From positions 1 through 20,020 of IMG/VR virus record IMGVR_UViG_3300035180_000657: a stretch of DNA of 20,020 nucleotides; one strand, 5' to 3'. The notes beneath the pieces are model-generated. The model made no database searches, had not been told where the DNA came from, and was given only the letters and a program-made list of their open reading frames with translations. The first letter of the stretch is position 1, and the number at the start of each line of letters is the position of its first letter. This document shows positions 13,222-20,020 of this stretch, piece after piece. Source of the stretch: a virus. The translations under genes and the position numbers were made by a program.

Positions 13222-14028
13222 ATGGCAATCACCACGCTCGATCAACTGCTGGCGGGGATGCAGCCGCCCGCGTCCATCGCAAAGGCCGCTACGCCCACGC
13301 TGGTCGCGGGTCGCCCGCAGAGCTTGTTCTACCTCGCAGGTGCTCCTGGGGCGGCTGTTGCGCCGGCTTCTGGCATGTCGGGCGCTGCGCTCACCAGCTA
13401 TGGCGGTCAAATCCCATTCCCCGCCGCAGTCGCTGGCAAGAACGTTTACCTGGCGCGATTTCAGGCCCAGGCATCCGTCGCTGGCACGCTCATCTTGTGC
13501 GACCGGCTTTGGCACAACTCTGGCCTGAACCTGACTGCAACGACCGCGCAGAATATCAACTCGGCGGCGTGGCCCGCACGCGATGCCAACGGTGCCGTCA
13601 GCGGCACTCAGGTTCTGATCGGCCTTGAGGTGACGACAGCGACCGGATCGGGCACGCCCGTATTCACGATGAGTTACACCAATCCGGCTGGCACGGCTGG
13701 TCAGACAGGCACAGGCATCCTGACCGGCGTAGCATCGTCCGCCATCGGGGCGTTTTATCCGATGGGCCTGGCCGCTGGAGATACCGGCGTGCAGTCGGTA
13801 CAGACTTTCACGCTCTCTGCAACCTGGACTTCTGGGGCCGCATCGCTTGTCGCATACCGCGAGATTGCGCGGCTTGAGATCACGTCTGCCAACGTACCGG
13901 CGGCCATCGACGCGATAACCTCTGGAATGCCGCGCATGTACGACGGCAGCGTGCCGTTTTTGCTGTTCGTGCCGTCTACCACGACGGCAAGCAACATCAG
14001 TGGGCACGTGGTGTACTCGCAAGGTTGA
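13222..14028 (+). CDS. Conserved-type phage structural protein, 268 aa
   Basis: A 268-residue protein without signal peptide or membrane span. The N-terminus (MAITTLDQLLAGMQPPASIA) is followed by LFYLAGAPGAAVAPASGMSG, a 'G-G-Q-I-P-F-P' segment, and LCDRLWHNSGLNLTATTAQN with NSAAWPARDANGA. The end holds a helix-like ANVPAAIDAITSGMPRMYD and VPFLLFVPSTTTASNISG. From memory this series is widely conserved in uncharacterised phage structural proteins, probably with two jelly-roll-like beta domains. No enzyme motif is visible. Thirteen bases separate it from the preceding stop and only three from the next start, consistent with one operon. A minor tail or decoration protein is plausible; the name is by context. 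Confidence 0.75.
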   Translation: MAITTLDQLLAGMQPPASIAKAATPTLVAGRPQSLFYLAGAPGAAVAPASGMSGAALTSYGGQIPFPAAVAGKNVYLARFQAQASVAGTLILCDRLWHNSGLNLTATTAQNINSAAWPARDANGAVSGTQVLIGLEVTTATGSGTPVFTMSYTNPAGTAGQTGTGILTGVASSAIGAFYPMGLAAGDTGVQSVQTFTLSATWTSGAASLVAYREIARLEITSANVPAAIDAITSGMPRMYDGSVPFLLFVPSTTTASNISGHVVYSQG

Positions 14029-14031
14029 CCC

Positions 14032-15378
14032 ATGACCGCTGCCGCGCAGATCAACGGCTGGCTCAATGCGCGGTACATCAAACGCAGCGCCGCGCAGATC
14101 TACGCGCGCATTGACTGGGGCGACCTAGACAAAACAGAGGCGCAGGTTTGGGGCGCGTGGATATTCGGCGCGGCCGGCAGCGGCGTTTCCGCAGCCGCTG
14201 CTCAGACTGACGCCGCAGACGTTCAGGCCGCGTCCGGCACAGTGCCTGCATCTGCCCAGGCTGCTCAGACTGACGCCGCAGACGTTCAGGCCGCGTCCGG
14301 CACAGTGCCTGCATCTGCCCAGGCCGCTCAGACTGACGCCGCAGACGCTCAGGCCGCGTCCGGCACGCTGACTGTCGTCGCCCAGGCCGCTCAGACTGAC
14401 GCCGCAGACGCTCAGGTCGCGTCCGGCACGCTGACTGTCGTCGCCCAGGCCGCTCAGACTGACGCCGCAGACGCTCAGGCCGCGTCCGGCACGCTGACCG
14501 TCGTCGCCCAGGCCGCTCAGGCTGACGCCGCAGACGCTCAGGTCGCGTCCGGCACGCCGACTGTCGTCGCCCAGGCCGCTCAGACTGACGCCGCAGACGC
14601 TCAGGCCGCGTCCGGCACGCTGACCGTCGTCGCCCAGGCCGCTCAGGCTGACGCCGCAGACGCTCAGGTCGCGTCCGGCACGCTGACTGTCGTCGCCCAG
14701 GCTGCTCAGGCGGACGCCGCAGACGCTCAGGTCGCGTCCGGCACGCTGCCTGTGTCCGCCCAGGCTGCTCAGGCGGACGCCGCAGACACGCAGGTTACAA
14801 GCGGAGTTCTCGGCATCAGCGTTGTTGCGGTGCAGGTGGACGACACGGATACGCAATCCGCGCTGGTTGTTACTAGTCAGCCTATTGTTATTACGGCGGT
14901 ACAAGTCAACGGCGCTGACGTTCAAATTGCGTCCATCAACTCCGGCTACAGCACACTGAACGCGGCATACTTATACGCTGCGCAACAAGCTGCGACACCG
15001 CAGTTCTATACTTCGTCACCCCCGCCGCAAGCGAACATAGCGGTCTATACGCAGTCCAGTACGTTCGCCGTCCCGGCGTATTCCAATTACTTCCTCGTGA
15101 GCGCAACGGCTGCGGGCGGTTCACCTTATGGCGCAGCAGGGCGGCAAACGTCACGGCAACAGTTGCCTGTCGTTGCTGGCGACATGCTGACAGTATCTAT
15201 CTCGCCAAACGTCACTGTTCAGCGTGGGAGCCAAACACTGTTGTCGTTGCTGGACGGCGCGGCGTATGCAAAAGGCACGCAAGGCGGCCTACCGCAAGAC
15301 TCTGGAATTGTAGGGCTTGGTAGTGGAGTCGATGAGGGCGAGCCATTTCCAGCGGCGCTCGTTTTTATTTGGAATTGA
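14032..15378 (+). CDS. Repeat-rich tail-fibre-like protein
   Basis: A 448-residue protein in three parts. Residues 1-55 are a compact start with Trp and Tyr (INGWLNARYIKRSAAQIYAR). Residues ~56-265 are ten tandem 21-residue units of the form A-A-Q-x-D-A-A-D-x-Q-x-x-S-G-T-x-x-V-x-A-Q, decaying into looser copies (VQVDDTDTQ, VQVNGADVQ) to about residue 305. Residues ~340-448 resemble the Gly-rich tips of phage fibres: FAVPAYSNYFLVSATAAGG, later VVAGDMLTVSISPNVTV, ending ALVFIWN. The repeat block could be a rigid beta-solenoid rod or extended spacer holding the tip away from the particle. Role as fibre is inferred from this layout. Start ATG 14032 follows AAGG (14021-14024). Confidence 0.75.
   Translation: MTAAAQINGWLNARYIKRSAAQIYARIDWGDLDKTEAQVWGAWIFGAAGSGVSAAAAQTDAADVQAASGTVPASAQAAQTDAADVQAASGTVPASAQAAQTDAADAQAASGTLTVVAQAAQTDAADAQVASGTLTVVAQAAQTDAADAQAASGTLTVVAQAAQADAADAQVASGTPTVVAQAAQTDAADAQAASGTLTVVAQAAQADAADAQVASGTLTVVAQAAQADAADAQVASGTLPVSAQAAQADAADTQVTSGVLGISVVAVQVDDTDTQSALVVTSQPIVITAVQVNGADVQIASINSGYSTLNAAYLYAAQQAATPQFYTSSPPPQANIAVYTQSSTFAVPAYSNYFLVSATAAGGSPYGAAGRQTSRQQLPVVAGDMLTVSISPNVTVQRGSQTLLSLLDGAAYAKGTQGGLPQDSGIVGLGSGVDEGEPFPAALVFIWN
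14201..14830 (+). repeat. Ten tandem 63-bp repeats
   Basis: Units beginning CTCAG(A/G)CTGACGCCGCAGAC start at 14201 and every 63 bases through 14768. The first two differ by one base. Units 5+6 (14453-14578) and 7+8 (14579-14704) differ at only two of 126 positions, so a two-unit block was duplicated recently. The tenth unit diverges after 14787. Period is a multiple of three, so copy number can change without breaking the frame. Confidence 0.95.
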
Positions 15379-15379
15379 T

Positions 15380-15865
15380 ATGTCGACCTTCGACGATGCG
15401 TTTACCGCCCTCATCGGCAACGAGGGGGGCTATAGCAACAACCCCGCCGACCCTGGCGGCGAGACGATGTGGGGCATCACGCAACGCGTAGCGCGTGCGT
15501 ATGGCTACACAGGCGCGATGAAGGATTTGCCGTTGGAGATGGCGAAGGCTATCGCCAAGGCGAAATACTGGGACACCTACTCGTGCGATAGCTTCGATCC
15601 GCGCATTGCGTTCCAAGTGTTTGATGCGGCGTATAATGGCGGCCAGCCAGCCCTATGGCTACAAAAAGCAGTCGGCGTGCCGGAGGACGGCATCATTGGC
15701 CCTGTAACGATTGCCGCCGTGAGCGCTGCCGACCCGTTGCAAGTCGTCATGCGGTTCAATAGCTACCGGCTAAGTTACTTGACATCGCTTAGTTCGTGGC
15801 AGACATTCGGGCGTGGGTGGGCGAACCGGATTGCACGCAATCTTTTACTAGGAGCGCAACGATGA
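15380..15865 (+). CDS. Endolysin, GH108 muramidase with C-terminal PG-binding domain
   Basis: A 161-residue cell-wall hydrolase that cuts the peptidoglycan glycan chain at the end of infection. The GH108 signature NEGGYSNNPADPGGETMWGI is at residues 14-33, with Glu15 the expected catalytic residue. Residues ~77-155 match the type-3 peptidoglycan-binding domain that usually follows (FQVFDAAYNGG... LQKAVGVPEDGIIGP). Length is normal for the family. No signal peptide or anchor is seen, so release needs a holin, and a 3TM holin overlaps its stop (ATGA). The start at 15380 is chosen over ATG 15317 because it follows the previous stop by one base and begins where the family begins; its ribosome site (GGA near 15371) is weak, suggesting coupled translation. 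Confidence 0.93.
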   Translation: MSTFDDAFTALIGNEGGYSNNPADPGGETMWGITQRVARAYGYTGAMKDLPLEMAKAIAKAKYWDTYSCDSFDPRIAFQVFDAAYNGGQPALWLQKAVGVPEDGIIGPVTIAAVSAADPLQVVMRFNSYRLSYLTSLSSWQTFGRGWANRIARNLLLGAQR

Positions 15866-16374
15866 GCCTAACATGGGCAGATGTTGGACGCGCAGTTGGC
15901 CGCGTTGCGCCGATTCTCGGCACGGCGCTTGGCGGCCCTGCGGGTGCCGTAGTGGGCAGCCTGATCGCTTCGGCGCTTGGGACGAACAATGACCCCGCGT
16001 CGGTGAATGCCGCCATCGCCGCAGACCCGACCAACGCGGCCAAAATCATTCAGCTTCAGGCGGAGCACGAAGAAGTCCTCGCCAAGATGAATCTGGATTA
16101 TGAGGCTGCGGTCGTCAACGCCCAGGCGGGCGACATTCAGGCCGAAGCGAAGTCAGAGTCCTGGCTCGCGGCGAACTGGCGGCCTATCCTGATGTTGTCG
16201 TTTACAGCGATCATCGTTGTGAACTACCTTGTGTTGCCTGTTGCGCAGTGGTTTGGAGTGACCGAACCGCCCTTGACGCTGCCGCCAGATATGTGGGCAC
16301 TGTTAAAAATCGGCGTAGGCGGGTATATTGTGGGCAGGTCTGGAGAAAAAATTGCACGGAGCTTAAACCCATGA
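15862..16374 (+). CDS. Holin of the 3TM (gene-transfer-agent release) family
   Basis: A 170-residue membrane protein. An N-terminal Gly/Ala-rich hydrophobic segment (residues ~12-40, PILGTALGGPAGAVVGSLIA) is followed by a long charged helix (~60-98). Then come the family core SWLAANWRPILMLSFTAIIV (100-119) and a last span with LPPDMWALLKIGVGGYIVGR (140-159). The W-L-A-A-N-W-R-P motif and the G-G-Y-I-V-G-R-S-G-E-K end are what I know of 3TM holins. It forms inner-membrane lesions that let the endolysin out. Start 15862 has AGGAG at 15850-15854 and lies in an ATGA overlap with the endolysin, preferred over ATG 15796. The next gene also overlaps its stop by ATGA, giving a tight three-gene cassette. 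Confidence 0.88.
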   Translation: MSLTWADVGRAVGRVAPILGTALGGPAGAVVGSLIASALGTNNDPASVNAAIAADPTNAAKIIQLQAEHEEVLAKMNLDYEAAVVNAQAGDIQAEAKSESWLAANWRPILMLSFTAIIVVNYLVLPVAQWFGVTEPPLTLPPDMWALLKIGVGGYIVGRSGEKIARSLNP

Positions 16375-16694
16375 TCTCACTCAAGGAACAAATCGATCGG
16401 GACACGATCCATCACTTTTCGTCGGGAGTCTACGCAAAGCAGATGCTCCTACCGAAAGGGTCAATTGCGTTGACGCACAAGCACAAGTATGACCACTTGA
16501 GCATTTTAGCGCAGGGCGCGGTAGTGCTGGAGACGCCCGAAGGACGGCAACTGTATCGCGCCCCGGTTGCCGTGACCATCCGCGCGGGGGTTTCTCACGG
16601 CATCATGGCGCTCGAAGATTCTGTTTGGTTTTGTATTCACGCTACGGACGAGACAGACCCTGCCAAGGTTGACGAAGTCGTCATACAGAAATGA
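16371..16694 (+). CDS. Small cupin-fold protein
   Basis: A 107-residue single cupin domain. The first motif is G30-x5-H36-K-H38-x3-H42-x6-G49: the two His of the classical H-x-H are present, but the Glu normally four residues after the second His is His42. The second motif is RAGVSHGIMAL with His76 as the expected fourth ligand. A metal site of four His is therefore possible. The substrate is not readable; cupins include sugar isomerases, dioxygenases and non-enzymatic binding proteins. It begins in an ATGA overlap with the holin, with GGAG at 16358-16361, and ends 18 bases before the internal-protein block. A structural or receptor-modifying role would fit the place, but this is speculation. 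The longer frame from 16248 lies inside the holin and is rejected. Confidence 0.75.
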   Translation: MISLKEQIDRDTIHHFSSGVYAKQMLLPKGSIALTHKHKYDHLSILAQGAVVLETPEGRQLYRAPVAVTIRAGVSHGIMALEDSVWFCIHATDETDPAKVDEVVIQK

Positions 16695-16712
16695 TCCAAC
16701 AAGGAGACTGAC

Positions 16713-17687
16713 ATGCCTATTATCGGCGCAATCGCGGGGCCTCTTATTGGGGGCGTTGTTGGAAATGCCCTATTTGGCGGCGGCAGTTCGTCTAGCAGCC
16801 AAGGCGGCTACCAAGGTGGCTCATACCTTCCGCCAAACTTGGATGTGGCAGCGGGCAACGAACTGAATTTGATCCCGCAAATCGGCGGGAACAACACCTA
16901 CCAGCAAGTGTTGCCAGACGCGCAAAACACCGTATACGGGGCGATCAACAGCCCCTACTACGGCCAAGCTCTCTCCGGTGCGCAGCAAGCGGCGCAGTAT
17001 GGGATGCAGCAAGGCTCGCAGGCAGTCAACGCGGCGAACCAACTTTACGGTCAAATGGGCCAGATTCCGTGGCTACAAAGCCAACTCGCTCAATCCGCGT
17101 TCGACCCGCAAAGCCAGCTTTACAACTACCTACAATCGCAGAATGCAAACCAAGTCAACGCAGACCTTGCCTCGCGAGGGTTAGGTATGAGCGGGGCTGG
17201 CGGGCAGATTGCGGCGCAGCAAAACCAGCTATTCAACCAGAACTGGCAGAACAACCTACTGAACCGGCAACTTGCCGGGGCGCGTGGGATTGGCGCACTT
17301 GATCAGTCTGCGGGGCAACTGGGCACGGCGGGGGCAAGAATGGGCCTGCAAGGGGTGAACTTGATGAACCAATCTGCGGCGATGCCCTACCAAACGCAGA
17401 TGAACTCGGCAAACTCGCTGCTCGGAATGATGAACAGTTTTGGGCAGATGGGCCAGCAGGCCAACGTGCCGATCCAGCAACAGATTTCTGACTACAACAC
17501 CTACCAAGGGCTTGGAAGCCCGAGCGCGCAGCTTGGGCAGCAAAACCAACTCGACCAAGCATCGCAAGCCTTTGGTAAAACAATCGCCGCACCAATCGGC
17601 AATGCTGTTGGCGGTTGGTTCAATAACTTGGGAGGGAGCAGCGGAGGCACCATCATGTCGGGCGACCCCCTCGCTTACACGGGTTAA
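16713..17687 (+). CDS. Internal virion / DNA-ejection protein, Gln-Asn-rich
   Basis: A 324-residue protein starting with a glycine-zipper-like hydrophobic segment (IIGAIAGPLIGGVVGNALFG, residues 3-22) and a Ser/Gly linker. The rest is rich in Gln, Asn, Ala and Gly helix (QALSGAQQAAQYGMQQGSQA; LYNYLQSQNANQVNADLASR; QNQLFNQNWQNNLLNRQLAG). A glycine-zipper start plus long Q/A/G helices is typical of podoviral pilot proteins that are packed in the head and ejected to form a path for DNA through the cell envelope. It has AAGGAG just before ATG and is followed after nine bases by another such protein. No enzymatic motif is seen. The role is inferred from composition and clustering. Confidence 0.75.
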   Translation: MPIIGAIAGPLIGGVVGNALFGGGSSSSSQGGYQGGSYLPPNLDVAAGNELNLIPQIGGNNTYQQVLPDAQNTVYGAINSPYYGQALSGAQQAAQYGMQQGSQAVNAANQLYGQMGQIPWLQSQLAQSAFDPQSQLYNYLQSQNANQVNADLASRGLGMSGAGGQIAAQQNQLFNQNWQNNLLNRQLAGARGIGALDQSAGQLGTAGARMGLQGVNLMNQSAAMPYQTQMNSANSLLGMMNSFGQMGQQANVPIQQQISDYNTYQGLGSPSAQLGQQNQLDQASQAFGKTIAAPIGNAVGGWFNNLGGSSGGTIMSGDPLAYTG

Positions 17688-17696
17688 GGGTTAAAA

Positions 17697-19349
17697 ATGA
17701 ACATCGGCAGCTATTTGCGGTTCGGCAACATGCTGGGGGGCGCCTACGACGCCAACCAGCAAAACCTCGTTAACCAGCAACGCCAGCAGCAGATCGACAA
17801 CTTGCTGGCGAACAGTGCGCTGGCGCGTCAGATTGACAGCCAAAAGTTCCAAGACTACCTAGCTGCAACGCAAGGCGCAGGGGGATTTTACCGAAGCCTT
17901 GCAGACAGCCCGCTGCCCGATCAGAACTATGCTCCCGCGCCAGCACCCGCACCAGGGCAAGACAGCGCACAGCAGCCGCTTCCGCCAGTAGACGCAGCGC
18001 AGGCGTCCCCCACTTCGCCTCAAAACATACAGTCCGTGCCGCTACCGGGCGCAGAGTCGGTCCCTATGTTCGGCCCGAAGCAGCAGTTTGAGCACATTTC
18101 GACCCCGGAGCAGGTCGCCGCTGCGCTCAAAGCAAAGCAGATGAGTCCGAACGCCGCGGCGAGTGTCTTGCTCGACATGGCGCGGCGTGGTGTAGGGCAA
18201 ACGCCCGCAGCAGCCCCGCCCCCGCCGCCTGCGCAACAAGGACAAGATACTGGCTCGTCGCTCCCAACTGGAACTTATGGGCGCATGATGGCGCTCATTC
18301 AGAACAACCAACCCATTAACCTCGCTGCTCGAGCCGCTGCGAATTTGCTCAAGGCGAATCCAAACATGAGCGACCGCGAGCTTGCCCTCACAATGGGCAC
18401 GATCAACCCGACGCTTACAAAGCAAGCCGACGCCGCGATCCGCGAGGCAGGGTTGAGTAGTACGGATTTTCTCAGGACCATGAATTTGATGCTGCGCGAG
18501 CGAAGCCTTGATGCGCGGTATCCTGGATTTGGCAACGGCCAGTCACCTTACACACCGCAACAATTGGCAACAGCCGCTGACATGCTGCGCAACGGGCAGA
18601 CGATTCCTGCGGCAATGAAACCTTGGGTTTATGGCGTGTACCCAGACCTAGCGCCCGAAGCATTGCAAGGCAATGCTCGGAAGGCGGCGGCAGTGGCGGA
18701 AGCAACTGCACCGATCAAGACACAGCAAGCCATTAACACCGCTGCTGGTGTTGCTCCGATCAAAACGCAACAAGCGGTTGATACGGCCAACGCTACAGCG
18801 GTTCCTAAAGCAAACAGCGCCGCTTTGACGCAAGTGCAGAAAAACCTATCGGCGGTTGAGCCTGCGTACGATGCGCTGCATGCAAACTTTGGGGGGTTGT
18901 TGGGTGCCGCTAAAAAGTATGGCCTTGGGCCAGCAACGCCAATTAACACGCTGTTGAACCGCATGCGCAGCGTGGGCGACCCGGACTACACGTACTACGA
19001 TATGTTTTTGAAGGGCGTGCAAAAAGAGTTCGGGAAGGTTCTTCAGGCGTCGACCAGCGCACGGGGTGTCTCCGTGGCGGCTATGAAAGACGCAGAGAAA
19101 ACGTTGTCAGGCAATATGACGCTCGGTCAGTTAGAGGCGGCGCAAAAAGCACTCGAAACGGAAGGCGAAAACGTTTTGAAGAGCCTGCGCCAACAGCGAG
19201 ATTCGCTCACCAAGCAAACACAGAGCGGCAACAGCCCGCGAGCGATGAACCCAGAAGATCAGCAAGCGTTTGATTGGGCTAAAAATAACCCAAGCGACCC
19301 TCGCGCAGACGCTATTTCCCGACACTTGAAAGAGAAGTATGGGCTTTGA
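17697..19349 (+). CDS. Internal virion / DNA-ejection protein, Pro-Ala linkers
   Basis: A 550-residue protein. Residues 1-70 are helical and Gln-rich (NQQNLVNQQRQQQIDNLLAN). Residues ~78-110 are an A-P repeat and Pro-rich linker, with a second Pro run near 172-178. Residues ~190-310 are a helical domain (AARAAANLLKANPNMSDREL). A short internal duplication APIKTQQA occurs twice about 16 residues apart (near residues 340 and 356). The C-terminal half is helical and ends DQQAFDWAKNNPSDPRADAI, a closing motif I have seen in phage proteins with transglycosylase or ejection roles. No catalytic site is visible. It overlaps the next gene by 11 bases. Assigned by composition, place between two similar proteins and length. 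Confidence 0.75.
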   Translation: MNIGSYLRFGNMLGGAYDANQQNLVNQQRQQQIDNLLANSALARQIDSQKFQDYLAATQGAGGFYRSLADSPLPDQNYAPAPAPAPGQDSAQQPLPPVDAAQASPTSPQNIQSVPLPGAESVPMFGPKQQFEHISTPEQVAAALKAKQMSPNAAASVLLDMARRGVGQTPAAAPPPPPAQQGQDTGSSLPTGTYGRMMALIQNNQPINLAARAAANLLKANPNMSDRELALTMGTINPTLTKQADAAIREAGLSSTDFLRTMNLMLRERSLDARYPGFGNGQSPYTPQQLATAADMLRNGQTIPAAMKPWVYGVYPDLAPEALQGNARKAAAVAEATAPIKTQQAINTAAGVAPIKTQQAVDTANATAVPKANSAALTQVQKNLSAVEPAYDALHANFGGLLGAAKKYGLGPATPINTLLNRMRSVGDPDYTYYDMFLKGVQKEFGKVLQASTSARGVSVAAMKDAEKTLSGNMTLGQLEAAQKALETEGENVLKSLRQQRDSLTKQTQSGNSPRAMNPEDQQAFDWAKNNPSDPRADAISRHLKEKYGL

Positions 19350-20020
19350 TCCTGATGCCTATTTGGCGTCCGCCAAGTCACCAGCAGGCGGGTTTGACCC
19401 GAACGCTTACCTTGCGGGCAACAAGATCGCAGCGCCAAAATCTACGCCGCCAAAGGCTGCTGCCCCAAGCGCCGGGGCCGGGTGGGACTGGTATGACAAG
19501 ATGGAAAATGCGGTCGGCGCGACAGGGCAGAGTATTGCTGATTTGGCGAAATCGGCGGCGGTGCCGACCCTTAATGCAGCCAGTCTGATTCCTGGAAAGA
19601 TTGGAGAACAGGCGCAGGCGACCGCGCGTGATTGGCAACGTGATGTTTCACCAATCTCACAAATTGTAGGCGGCATGATCGGTGGTGTGCCGCTTGCAAT
19701 GGGGGCCTCTGCGTTGACCGCGCCGGCTATGGCGGCTTCCCCCCTACTCGCACCTTTGATCCAGATCGGCACTGGCGCTGCCCTCGGCGCTGCAACATCC
19801 CCTCCTGGAGATCGAGTCCCTGGTGCGTTATTCGGCGCTGCCGGGTCTGCCGTGGCTGCGGCACCTAGTGCACTACAAGCGGCGAAGTATGGGATCGGCA
19901 AGCTCATTGCACCAGGAATTAAAAACGCGGCGGACGCGGACGCCGTGCGGGCTGCCCAAGCGGCTGGATTTGTCGTCCCGCCAAGCGAAATAACCAATTC
20001 GCCTCAAGTCGCGCGCGAGG
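19339..20020 (+). CDS. Large internal virion protein, 3'-truncated by the window edge
   Basis: The frame opens at ATG 19339, inside the last codons of the previous gene, and stays open to the window end (227 residues). The N-terminus has two copies of a short motif, GFDPDAYLA (2-10) and GFDPNAYLA (18-26), then a Pro/Ala linker with WDWYDKMENAVG. A long Gly/Ala/Pro-rich hydrophobic region follows (~106-180: ISQIVGGMIGGVPLAMGASA, LIQIGTGAALGAATSPPGD), suited to membrane insertion. The segment AADADAVRAAQAAGFVVPPS begins a new domain. Such proteins are usually very long and may carry a lytic or other enzyme domain further on, which cannot be checked here. GAGAAG precedes the start. Confidence 0.75.
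   Translation, partial: MGFDPDAYLASAKSPAGGFDPNAYLAGNKIAAPKSTPPKAAAPSAGAGWDWYDKMENAVGATGQSIADLAKSAAVPTLNAASLIPGKIGEQAQATARDWQRDVSPISQIVGGMIGGVPLAMGASALTAPAMAASPLLAPLIQIGTGAALGAATSPPGDRVPGALFGAAGSAVAAAPSALQAAKYGIGKLIAPGIKNAADADAVRAAQAAGFVVPPSEITNSPQVARE

Noticed and set aside
13156-14022. Antisense open frame of 288 codons under the 268-aa structural gene
   Set aside because: Shadow of a strongly patterned + strand gene, with an Arg-rich product and no start signal.
14201-14830. CRISPR-like array
   Set aside because: The 63-bp units have no variable spacers, are in frame, and code for a regular 21-residue protein repeat.
14125-14925. Antisense open frame of 266 codons in the 63-bp repeat block
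   Set aside because: Its own repetition is just the complement of the 63-bp units. The + frame has the conserved flanking domains and a ribosome site.
9175-15378. Diversity-generating retroelement acting on the fibre genes
   Set aside because: No reverse transcriptase, no template/variable repeat pair and no adenine-directed variation could be seen. The repeats are protein-unit tandem repeats.
15862-16374. Gene-transfer agent, because the holin family is named after one
   Set aside because: The family also occurs in true phages, and the short-tail adaptor/nozzle and ejection proteins indicate a podovirus-like phage.

Overview
The window is a compact stretch of a tailed double-stranded DNA phage genome. 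Every recognisable gene is on the + strand, most neighbours overlap or lie within 30 bases of each other, and the content is almost entirely virion structure and lysis. The architecture is podovirus-like. There is a portal, scaffold and N4-gp56-type major capsid protein, a tail adaptor plus nozzle pair, several receptor-binding proteins, and a block of internal (DNA-ejection) proteins. No tape-measure protein, sheath, integrase, repressor, tRNA or replication gene is visible. The host is a Gram-negative bacterium: the endolysin has no signal peptide, is paired with holin-like proteins, and the phage carries a signal-peptide beta-barrel protein ending in Phe. The GC-rich coding and general gene style would suit a proteobacterial, perhaps betaproteobacterial, host, but the sequence does not prove that.

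Layout. 1-3986 is the head module: a 5'-truncated portal with a Gly/Pro-rich tail, a 60-aa coiled-coil protein, the scaffold, the capsid protein with an Ig-like insertion, and a strong intrinsic terminator. 3996-6964 holds two small proteins, then the tail adaptor and the tail nozzle. 6964-11466 is the host-recognition module: a beta-helix tailspike, two tiny proteins, a holin-like protein, a tail fibre that shares the tailspike's N-terminal anchor, and a kelch-like protein built from six near-identical repeats. 11466-15378 holds a coiled-coil protein of unknown role, a secreted beta-barrel protein, and three structural or fibre-like proteins. The last of these carries ten tandem 63-bp repeats. 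15380-16694 is the lysis cassette: a GH108 endolysin, a 3TM holin and a small cupin. 16713-20020 encodes internal virion proteins, the last running off the window.

How it fits together. Portal, scaffold and capsid build the procapsid. The adaptor and nozzle close it after packaging. The tailspike and fibre probably dock through a shared anchor, while the kelch-like and repeat-rich proteins may add further adhesins. The Gln/Ala-rich proteins near the end are probably stored in the head and ejected with the DNA. The most striking features are the repeat-built adhesin candidates at 10582 and 14032, whose DNA shows recent duplication, the shared N-terminal anchor, and the phage-encoded outer-membrane-type protein at 12089.
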